A DNA stretch of 64,000 nucleotides, taken from Pseudo-nitzschia pungens. Its lineage: Eukaryota; Bacillariophyta; Bacillariophyceae; Bacillariales; Bacillariaceae. The first letter of the stretch is position 1. Every line of letters begins with the position of its first letter. Below the pieces are notes generated by a model. The model was given only the letters and a program-made list of their open reading frames with translations, ran no database searches and was not told where the DNA came from. Location of the stretch: the NCBI GenBank assembly GCA_037355855.1, contig CM074760.1, positions 6,006,501 through 6,070,500 of the forward strand, given 5' to 3'. Positions 56,613 to 64,000 of the stretch are shown piece by piece. The position numbers were made by a program, and so were the translations under genes.

Positions 56613-57299
56613 AGGACGACGAACCGGACGACGATCCAACCACTACCCCATGCTGGCCAACCGCGGTTTGCGACAAAAATCCCTCCGCGTTCTCCTGGCA
56701 GTCGATCAGGACGGCAAGCAGGAGGAACAACGGGATGCGATGTTTGGCGACTGTCATTTTGCAAAGAATTATAGATTTGTATTCTCGGATCTCTGTTGGT
56801 GGCGGGCGAGATCCGTTCCTCCTTCGCTTGTGGATGGTTCAATCAATCAATCAATGGTTCATCACTATTTTTTTAGTGGGTGGAAATCGGAAATGATGAT
56901 CCTTTCGTTCCGTCGTCGGCCAAAACGCAAAAAGCCCAAGGAATTTCGGAAAACGATGACGCGACAAAAAATTGAAAAAATCAGAAACAAATTCCCGCCC
57001 CTTCTTCTCTCCCACCGCTTTTTGCCATGGTCGAAGACTTTTCATCTTCATGCCGTTACTGAACATTGAACATATCGTGGGTATGTATCGTGCATACGGT
57101 ACTAGTATCAGTATTGAACGTCGGAGGGAACGGGCTTATTTCATGTTTTCGGTTTCGCCTGTCGCCTCTTTTCATCGAGAATCGAGAAAAGCAGGTGTCT
57201 GTCTGTTTTGTACTTCATACCTTAGTCGGTGTGGCACTTTCTATTACCGATTACCAGTACAGGGAACAGATCCGTCGTTCACAAATCTGTTTGCAAAGA
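56576..57299. promoter_or_regulatory. Divergent intergenic region between HAD and APS kinase genes
   Basis: Holds the probable HAD presequence (to 56757, minus) and both promoters. A GACGAG repeat at 56583-56612 on the plus strand corresponds to the Ser run of the HAD protein. Confidence 0.4.
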
Positions 57300-58166
57300 A
57301 TGGCGTCGTCTTCCACAAACATTAACCTGGCACGAGTCCACCGTCAGTCAAGACGATCGCTGGAAACTGGCGGGCCACAAAGGAGCGGTGGTTTGGTTCA
57401 CCGGTCTCAGCGGCGCAGGGAAATCGTCGATTGCCAATGCCGTCGAGAGCACCCTGAATCGAAAGCACGAGATACGAACCTATTTGCTCGACGGGGACAA
57501 CATTCGGTGAGTGAGCGAGTGAGCGAATGCGTGAGAACGTGGGTGCGTGAGAACGTGGGTGCTTGCGTGAGTGCGGTGATCAAAGGTAGCTCGCGGGCGG
57601 ATCCCATCGTCACGGTCTTCTAACCCGATGGCGTTGTTCGAATGGAATGCAAAACTGCGGAACGGAACGGAATCCAATCCAATCCAATCCAATGCGATGC
57701 CACATGTGTCGATCGATTCGTCGTTGTCCCGCGCCGTGCCATGCCGTTCCGTGCCACCAGCCACGGCCTCTGCCGGGACCTGGGATTCTCCGCGGAGGAT
57801 CGCCGCGAAAACATCCGGAGGGTCGGCGAGATGAGCAAGCTCATGGCGGACGGCGGCACGGTCACGCTGGCGGCGCTCGTGTCGCCCTACAAGGCCGACC
57901 GGGACGCCGTCCGGAGCATGGCGGAAGCCGCGGGCGTCGCCTTTGCGGAGATCCACGTCGCGGCCTCGGTGCGGACCTGCGAGGGCCGGGACCCGAAGGG
58001 ACTGTACAAGATGGCGCGGGAGGGGAAACTCAAGAACTTCACCGGCGTCGACGACCCCTACGAGGAGCCGGTGGCGCCGGAGCTCGTTCTCGACTCCGAT
58101 CGGAAGAGCGTGGCCGAACTGGCCGAGGAGACCTGCGCCTTCCTTCTGGAGAAGATAAAGCTGTAG
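57300..58166 (+). CDS. APSK: Adenylylsulfate (APS) kinase, apparent 1-base frameshift
   Basis: Phosphorylates adenosine 5'-phosphosulfate to PAPS, the sulfate donor. Exons are 57300-57506 and 57761-58166; 203 residues once a surplus base is ignored, close to the 202 of the yeast enzyme. From the ATG at 57300 the frame reads MASSSTNI and then needs +1 at AA 57324-57325 to give TWHESTVSQDD; TNITWH is the invariant family start. The P-loop is GLSGAGKS (residues 35-42), then LLDGDNIR, and after the junction HGLCRDLGFSAEDRRENIRR. FISPY is LVSPY, and CEGRDPKGLYKMAREG with FTGVDDPYEEP completes the site. No plastid presequence, so cytosolic unless an upstream exon exists. Confidence 0.93.
57507..57760. 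repeat. APS kinase intron with tandem repeats
   Basis: Contains GTGAGTGAGCGAGTGAGC at the donor, two GTGAGAACGTGGGTGC units (57531-57563) and AATCC repeats at 57671-57693. The repeated GTGAG words offer several alternative donors. Confidence 0.75.
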
Positions 58167-58385
58167 TAGAACGGAACCAATAGGAGAGAGAAATGTCCGA
58201 CTGCGCGGTAGATCCTAGAACTGCGGACTTTTTTTTTTTCATTGCGAATACTGTACTAATTTACAACCGTATTGGATCCTCCAACCGGTAAAGCGAAACG
58301 AGGTTTGTGCAAAACAAAGCAATGCAATGCAACGCGACGCAACGACTTGCCATCGATCGTCGCGAAGAAAGAAAGAAAGATTCCG

Positions 58386-59532
58386 TCAGGGTCGCAGCAG
58401 CTTTTTTTGCCGCCGCTCGTGCCGGCGTTCGATCGGACCCATCAGGGCGGAGACCACCCCGAAGATCCAGTCGCCCGACAACCGGAGCGCCGCGTAGTCC
58501 ACGTAAATGATTCGGAGCGCCTCGACGACGGCGGGATTTTCGCTGCCGACGAAGCAGCCCTTGAGGATCCGCAGTCTCCGTCCCTCCCCCGACGGTATCA
58601 GCGGCTTCCACTCGGCGAACCGGGCCAGCATGGCGTCGTACTTTTCGTTGTGCTTCCGCCGCCTCGGGTTCGGGGCCTTTCCGTTCGGTGGTTCTTCCGT
58701 CTCGAGCGCCTTCTGCAGCAAATTTTCGCCGGCAACGCTTCCGTCGAAGGCGCCGTCGTTGGCCTCGCCGCCGTCGCCGCATCGTATTTCGTAATTGTGG
58801 AGGCAGATCACGAGATCCTCGAAGGAGATCGAGCCCTTTTCTCTCGCCGAGGCGCCGACCGACTCGTTGCCGCTCTCCAAAACGCGCTTCGCGGTGTTGG
58901 GTCCCACGCGACGCTCGAGTTCGTCCAGGGGAAGCTCTCGATCGTGGACCACCTTCGCGTACGTCGTCCAACAATCCTCCACGTACGATCGCGACCTTCG
59001 GGTCCCCGGCTACGGCCCCATCGATCTGGGACTCCTTGTAGTTCTTGGATTCGTCCATGACCTTGCGGAGTTCCCGGTACACGACCCGTCCCGCCACCCG
59101 CAGGGGCATGTAGTCCTCGTACAGGATCTCGAACGCGTGATACACGGCGGGTTCGTAATAGCTGGCGGCGATGCCCTCCAGAATCGCCCTCGTGCGGGGA
59201 TTCAGGACCGTGGACAATTCGTTCGGCGTGTACAGAATTCCTTCCAGGAGCTCGCGGAATTCGACCTGGAGCCTCGTCATGTCGTCGGTGAAGGGAGGGG
59301 GCATCCGGCTCCTCAGGACCTCGCGCTCGTCTTCCACCGTCGTGTTGGCGGAGGCGCAATAGTCGAGGCTGCTCATGGTCAGCGGGGACAATGATTCCCT
59401 TCCCCGGAACAACGCGGGCGGCGTCGTTCTCCTCGCGGCGTCGAATTCCACCCTCCGGTACTGGGTAAACGCGACGGTTGTGCCGACGGCGACAAACGTC
59501 AGCGCGACGATCAATCCGGCGCATCTCATCAT
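58386..59532 (-). CDS. Plastid-targeted protein of unknown function, apparent 1-base frameshift
   Basis: 381 residues if one surplus base is ignored. The ATG at 59532 gives MMRCAGLIVALTFVAVGTTV then AFTQYRR, a signal peptide with ASAFAP-like site. The body is helical: FTDDMTRLQVEFRELLEGIL, AILEGIAASYYEPAVYHAFE, YMPLRVAGRVVYRELRKVM. The first frame degrades into Arg/Gly-rich sequence after GDPKVAIVRG; the +1 frame continues DCWTTYAKVVHDRELPLDEL, SISFEDLVICLHNYEIR, MLARFAEWKPLIPSGEGRRL, and YVDYAALRLSGDWIFGVVSA to a natural stop. The break is at 58970-58990. Two similar halves are possible: YEDYMPLRVAGRVVYREL and YVDYAALRLSGDWIFGVV look like a duplicated block. No known domain recognised. Confidence 0.75.
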
Positions 59533-60603
59533 GGTCGAAAAGCGGTAAGTTATGATCCACAACAAAGCGATTGTTGATTTCGATTCGAACACTCGTTTCC
59601 TCGAGCTCTGTGGTCGGAGCAACACCGGGTCGTCTTCCCTCTCTGGGATGTACCGTACGGAGGCAAGATTCGAAGAAGGGAAAGGAGAGAGCAGAGAGCG
59701 TTCCAGTGACTCACAAATTACCATACCGTACACCCGCTACAGCAATCTACCGGTATGACTAAGGTTACGATCCGTTGTACGGTACACCTCATTCGTTCTT
59801 TGATGTGTTGCTGATGAGATAGTACGATAAGATTGAAGGGTTAAGTAAATCGTGAGAAGAATGGTTTCTGACGATGTTACTGACGCAAATTGCCGTTTGC
59901 GTAGTTTGCGTAAGATGATTCCTTGCGTTGTGTGTGTGTTCAGCGTACGAAATCTCACTGCAACTTCGCATTACGTACGTGTATGGTATGTAGCAGGACA
60001 GACCAAAAGCAGGGTGGGGGCGAGGGGAGCCAGTAAGAATACCGGTACCGATACGTACATTACTAACATGACTTGTTTTGTCATTCGTACGGTAGGTCGT
60101 GGCCGCCGCAAGGTATGTAAAGCACGATACGTGTAATCGCACTCTACGAGCAACTTACTCATACAAGTACAGGCAATTACAGTACTTTATTATTTTTTGC
60201 AAATAAAGTGTGGTGACATGCATGCGTGAGCGGAGGCGGCGGCAGGAAAGACCCTGACTTTAGGACCATCTTGACCACACACAAGGCTCGTAGTAAACTA
60301 CCCTCTACAACCTGTTACTGCCAAGCACGGTCGATTGGAATCCAATTCTCTAATCCGATCACATATTGTTGTTCAAAGGCACACCCCAGACAACAGCAGG
60401 AGCAAGAAGAATGAGGAGCTTATCACCATAAAAGAAAAAGTCAACCACTATCTACTTGTTTTTCTAAATAACCATCCATATTGCTATTATATAAGTTGTT
60501 GGTGTATCTATGGTTGTTGTAACTTCACTTACATGGATGGGCTACTAGTAGTAGTCATGATGAAAAAGCTTTCCATAGTAGTAGTAAGATAAAATTTGAA
60601 TGA

Positions 60604-60650
60604 CACTACTAGTAGTAGTACTACTTGTTGTACTACTAGTAGTAGTAGTT
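60604..60650. repeat. ACTACTAGTAGTAGTACTACT inverted-repeat tract
   Basis: CACTACTAGTAGTAGTACTA then CTTGTTGTACTACTAGTAGTAG; the two halves are inverted copies around TTGTTG and could form a long hairpin. Confidence 0.85.
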
Positions 60651-60769
60651 CAACGAATTTCTTTTTATCCAGCAACAATGACAACCTCCCTGCTGTCATT
60701 CTTGTTCAGACTAGATGCTGACATGCGAGATGCACTGAACAAAATAAGGTCCTGGTGCCATTACATACA

Positions 60770-60804
60770 GTAGTACTAGTAGTACTACTAGTAGTACTAC
60801 TAGT
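60770..60804. repeat. AGTAGTACTACT palindromic array
   Basis: Three consecutive overlapping copies of the perfect palindromes AGTAGTACTACT and TAGTAGTACTACTA, spaced by one turn of about 12 bases. Confidence 0.85.
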
Positions 60805-61416
60805 CGTCGTCCTACCCATCAAATTGATTGTCGTATCTGCGTTCCGAGCACCGATCGGTAGCAGCTGCCGAATCCTGGGAGACGTCGCAAACAATTACAA
60901 AGTAACCTTACACGTACTTTGGTGCCCATTCAGCTGTCTACCCACTAAGATACTACCCATTGTTCATTCATTGTTCTTGTTGGTCCATCGAAAGATTCAT
61001 GCCAACCAAAACGGAAGAAATCATAATAATCCGTTGACCAATAGTAGTAATCTTTAGCGATGGATGGGCAATTGTCGTTTTCATGGAACAGGCGCGAAAT
61101 TCCAAGCGCCGATGTCTTGGTCTTCTCCCCATCGCATTTGATGTTCCACGGCGAACAGGGGGTACGTACCAGTACGTACGAGAAGTAAGTAGCCAAATTT
61201 GTCGGGAACCGCACAATTGGAGGGTCGGGAAACTGCAAATTTTTCAACGCGTATTGCATTCGGTGTTCAACCAAAGCTAATACCTCTCCTCCAGCACCAA
61301 TTGGAAACTCATGAGAGAGTCAGTCCTTTGCATATCCATCCAACATACATCAGGAGCACACGAAAGCAACAAAGGATTCTTGTTGAAGCGACAAGAAGAA
61401 TTGGAAGAAACGAAGT

Positions 61417-62787
61417 ATGGAAATGTTACGATCGAGTACGTTTCCGTACTTTGCATTCATCCTCGTATTACTCGGAATGTCGAGCAACGGTTTGGAATTG
61501 AACAACAACAGTAAAAGAAAGAACTGCAAGGTCTCTCGTCAGTTTGACAGTCTGGATTCGATTCGAAGCGAGGCCTTATTTGCATCGATGTCTTCTCCGT
61601 CGAGGAGTTCTGGTCATTTCGGTGGAGGTTCAACCGGGCCCGCTTTCACTCATCTGAAAGGAAGCATCGACGGAGTCAACAACAAGAGTGGTGGGGATGA
61701 CGGCGACGCATCGGAGAGCAAGATAGGTCGTCTCGAGGAATTGAAGCAAAAGGAAGCCGATTTGGCGCGTCAATTAGCGGAAATTCGAATGGAAAAGTTA
61801 TCGGCTCTCCGCTCCAAACCCTTGACGATCGGCGTGATTGGATTCGGAAGGTTCGGGCAATTCATATCGAAAACCTTTGCCAAGCACGGAAAGATTGTCG
61901 TCACCTCCCGCAGCGATTACACGGACATAGCCAATGAGATGGGGGCGGAATACGTCCCGCTGTCCGACCCCAAATCATTTCTCGACAAGAAATTGGACGT
62001 GGTGATTCTCGCAACTTCGATTGTGAGTTTCGAATCTACCGTGAAGGCTCTCACGCCGCACTTGCAAGAATACGTATCCAAAGGAAAGAAAGGCCCGTTA
62101 TTGGTCGATGTATTGAGTGTGAAAGAACACGCACGGGAAATCATGCTGAAGTACCTGCCGGAAGAATGCGACGTTCTGTGCACCCACCCCATGTTTGGAC
62201 CAGATTCGGGGAAAAATGGATGGCAAAACCTGAATTTCGTATTCGAAAAAACAAGGGTTGACGGCGTTGTCTTCGACCCCACTAGTCACATTGACTTTGA
62301 GAACACTTCTAGCAGTGACCGATCATTCAACGGAGATTTTTCCTACATCGAGTCGATGGACAGAATAGAGCGATTCTTGAGTATATGGGAAGAAGAGGGA
62401 TGCAGGATGGTGCCTTTGAGCTGTAAATCACACGATGAATATGCTGCGAATTCTCAATTCATCACACATCTCATGGGGCGAATACTGGGTGCCCAGGGTC
62501 TGCAAAGGACACCAATCGACACGAAGGGGTTTGAGTCAGTCCTCAAACTAATCGATTCCACCACGGCAGATTCCTTTGATCTATTTTACGGGTTGTACAA
62601 GTACAACAAACGGAACAGCCTATCGATCATTCATCAGCTTCAGGATGCCATGGATGACGTCGTCGATAATTTAAAAATCCTCGAGACCAAGGAGATTCAG
62701 AAGCAAGAAGCGGGACGAGAGCAGGAAGAAGAGCAGGCATCTGAAAATACCGCGGAACGGAATGAAATGGGAGCTTACGAAAATTAA
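61417..62787 (+). CDS. TYRA: Arogenate/prephenate dehydrogenase (TyrA family)
   Basis: Oxidative decarboxylation in tyrosine synthesis, NADP-dependent in plants. A 456-residue single exon. PLTIGVIGFGRFGQFISKTF (GFGRFG at 142-147) is the dinucleotide fold; VVTSRSDYTDIANEMGAEYV fits the second strand. LLVDVLSVKEHAREIMLKYL, CTHPMFGPDSGKNGW and DEYAANSQFITHLMGRILG are the conserved blocks of plant-type arogenate dehydrogenases. DSTTADSFDLFYGLYKYN closes the dimer domain. The N-terminus (MEMLRSSTFPYFAFILVLLG) is a signal peptide, so plastid import is likely although no Phe is at the site; a coiled-coil segment (LEELKQKEADLARQLAEIRM) precedes the enzyme. The tail is Gln/Glu-rich. No ACT domain and no chorismate mutase part. 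Confidence 0.92.
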   Translation: MEMLRSSTFPYFAFILVLLGMSSNGLELNNNSKRKNCKVSRQFDSLDSIRSEALFASMSSPSRSSGHFGGGSTGPAFTHLKGSIDGVNNKSGGDDGDASESKIGRLEELKQKEADLARQLAEIRMEKLSALRSKPLTIGVIGFGRFGQFISKTFAKHGKIVVTSRSDYTDIANEMGAEYVPLSDPKSFLDKKLDVVILATSIVSFESTVKALTPHLQEYVSKGKKGPLLVDVLSVKEHAREIMLKYLPEECDVLCTHPMFGPDSGKNGWQNLNFVFEKTRVDGVVFDPTSHIDFENTSSSDRSFNGDFSYIESMDRIERFLSIWEEEGCRMVPLSCKSHDEYAANSQFITHLMGRILGAQGLQRTPIDTKGFESVLKLIDSTTADSFDLFYGLYKYNKRNSLSIIHQLQDAMDDVVDNLKILETKEIQKQEAGREQEEEQASENTAERNEMGAYEN

Positions 62788-62959
62788 GATAGAAATGTGT
62801 TTCGTGTTCAATTGCACTGCTAAAACCCATCGTTGTGTGCGGCCGATGATGAATAATTTTCAATAAAGCTGCATAATGATCATAATCATAATAATAATAC
62901 TAAATTTTTCAAAATGCACGACCCGAAAGTTGAGATTCCTTTAGCTCAGATGATTATCG

Positions 62960-64000
62960 TCATTCCAATTGCGTTTCTCCATCGTCGTTGTCATCGTCTT
63001 CTTGCTCTTCATCGATTCCACCGCTGGCTTCCAACATCGTTTCACCAGCGTCATCATCGTTGTTTTCATCGCCATAGCTGCCCTCCGCATTGCTGCTTTC
63101 GATGGGTTCTTCTGTTTGTTCGGCCGCCGCTGACGGCATGAGCGACGCAGCCCGTTCTTGCTGTGCATCATCTGTTTCTGATTCCTCCTCTCCTTCCTGG
63201 ATCTCTCGGATAACACCCGCCCATTCCTCGATGGAAATAGATCCCGTGATTTTTTGTTCTTCCGATGCAACTCCCGGGATGTTGACATGGGTAGCAAATT
63301 TCCGCGCCACCAAACACCCCTTGTCTCTCGCAAGTTTGCCCACCCGTTTCAGATCCGTTGCCCCATTGCTGAACAATGCCGGGTTCTTCATGCCCTCCGT
63401 CCAGTCGGTGTATGTCACCGGTCTCAAATGGATTCGTTGGTTCTTCATTGGTGGAGAGGATGCTTCGGCGGATGAGCTTCCGCGCGGTGTCGATGACGAC
63501 GGATTGGACTCGGAACCCGCGTTCCTGGGCGATGACAGGGCGCCACCCGAGGAGTTCCCTTCCGCCTGTTGGGACGAGGATTCTTCGTCCCTGCTGCGGC
63601 CCTTTTGCGTATCGATGCCACCCTTGGTGTACCGCAAATCACCCAGGAGCGCCAGGGCCGTCGGGAAAAACATCTCGTCGCTGGCATTGATGTGGCGAAA
63701 GGATTGCCAGAGCTGGTGCTTGGCTGGTTTGAACGGCCGATCCATGCCGATGATCGTGGACGCGTGCGTCCGGGAGAGCAGCACCCACTGGTCTCCCTTC
63801 CAGCGATACTGGCCGGGGATTCGCCGGTTGATGCCGGCGAACTGATCGTCTTCGTACTTGTTCTTGGGCGTGTCGTCTTCCGTGCGGTGGCGGGCGTTGA
63901 CCCACGACATGCTGGAATCCGAGATCTTGCGGAAGAATTCCGGGGCCGTGACCACCGGAACGCAGCTCTCGGAAACGTACAAAAAGTGATCGACGGGCGG
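62960..64000 (-). CDS. GT14 (core-2/I-branching type) glycosyltransferase, 5' end beyond window
   Basis: Golgi transferase by family, adding a GlcNAc- or xylose-type sugar; acceptor unknown. Open to the window edge, so the membrane anchor is not seen; 346 residues are visible. HFLYVSESCVPVV matches the family SESCxP block, then RWKGDQWVLLSRTHASTIIG (the KGSQWxxLSR motif), DEMFFPTALALLGDL (the DExFxPT motif with the catalytic Glu) and VTYTDWTEGMKNPALFS (the TYxDW end). A Ser/Gly-rich disordered insert lies between the last two blocks, and the tail after EEWAGVIREIQEGEEE is acidic and disordered (DDDNDDGETQLE). Converges with the TyrA gene, 172 bases apart. Confidence 0.85.
   Translation of the reverse strand, partial: PPVDHFLYVSESCVPVVTAPEFFRKISDSSMSWVNARHRTEDDTPKNKYEDDQFAGINRRIPGQYRWKGDQWVLLSRTHASTIIGMDRPFKPAKHQLWQSFRHINASDEMFFPTALALLGDLRYTKGGIDTQKGRSRDEESSSQQAEGNSSGGALSSPRNAGSESNPSSSTPRGSSSAEASSPPMKNQRIHLRPVTYTDWTEGMKNPALFSNGATDLKRVGKLARDKGCLVARKFATHVNIPGVASEEQKITGSISIEEWAGVIREIQEGEEESETDDAQQERAASLMPSAAAEQTEEPIESSNAEGSYGDENNDDDAGETMLEASGGIDEEQEDDDNDDGETQLE

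Larger units (their letters stand above)
59533..61416. other. Gene-poor intergenic region with triplet palindromes
   Basis: No gene supported in 1.9 kb. It contains the strongest AGT/ACT palindromes of the window (60604-60650, 60770-60804) and TACGTAAG/GTAACC words. Confidence 0.55.

Noticed and set aside
58950..58990. A 34-base GT-AG intron explaining the frame change in the 59-kb plastid gene
   Set aside because: GTACGT...GCGAAG would restore frame but is far shorter than any other intron here and would delete the plausible DCWTTYAK segment; one surplus base is simpler.
60604..60804. CRISPR-like spacing of palindromes
   Set aside because: Units are short, overlapping and variable with no unique spacers, and the DNA is nuclear eukaryotic.

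Overview
This window is nuclear DNA of a photosynthetic stramenopile, most likely a pennate diatom. Several predicted proteins begin with a signal peptide followed by a phenylalanine-containing cleavage motif of the diatom ASAFAP type, as expected for import into a four-membrane plastid: SSAAFAP in chaperonin 60, STEAFVP in phosphoglucomutase, VADGFSP in the protein at 24.9 kb and TVAFTQ in the protein at 59.5 kb. Genes are spaced by AT-rich DNA and carry few, short GT-AG introns (about 90-260 bp), many of them phase 0. No operon, tRNA, rRNA or CRISPR array was recognised. The species cannot be named from this sequence alone.

Layout. 0-9 kb: an aldo/keto reductase (cut by the window edge), a GNAT acetyltransferase, a plastid-type phosphoglucomutase and RNA polymerase III subunit RPC4. 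8.6-12.2 kb: gene-poor, with triplet palindromes, a possible endonuclease relic and a small RusA-like reading frame. 12-24.9 kb: bifunctional proline-biosynthesis enzyme P5CS, a bZIP factor, two unrecognised proteins and a probable plastid protein with a DUF1415-like end. 25-34 kb: a Tat-dependent thylakoid-lumen DUF1499 protein, a polyQ/polyD basic protein, an acidic Cys-rich membrane protein and a SET-domain protein. 35-41 kb: lipoyl synthase, a head-to-head pair of ER-lumen chaperone-like genes (DnaJ and an STI1-like protein) and a C2H2 zinc-finger protein. 41-51 kb: a three-exon protein with a targeting signal, a type II membrane SGNH esterase-like protein and a kanadaptin homologue. 51-64 kb: plastid chaperonin 60, the endocytic adaptor NECAP, a HAD phosphatase, APS kinase, a plastid protein of unknown function, arogenate/prephenate dehydrogenase and a GT14 glycosyltransferase cut by the window edge.

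The genes are mostly housekeeping and do not form one pathway. Plastid metabolism and proteostasis recur (chaperonin 60, phosphoglucomutase, DUF1499, DUF1415-like, HAD, probably arogenate dehydrogenase). The strongest local functional pairing is the divergent ER pair at 36.7-39.3 kb.

The most unusual observation is that eight otherwise well-formed genes each need exactly one surplus base skipped, always in the same direction, to stay in frame; P5CS needs two. At five of the nine sites the surplus base can be placed in a doubled base (CC, TT, AA). This most likely reflects insertion errors in a long-read consensus, but programmed +1 frameshifting cannot be excluded from sequence alone. Coordinates of all nine sites are given so that they can be checked.
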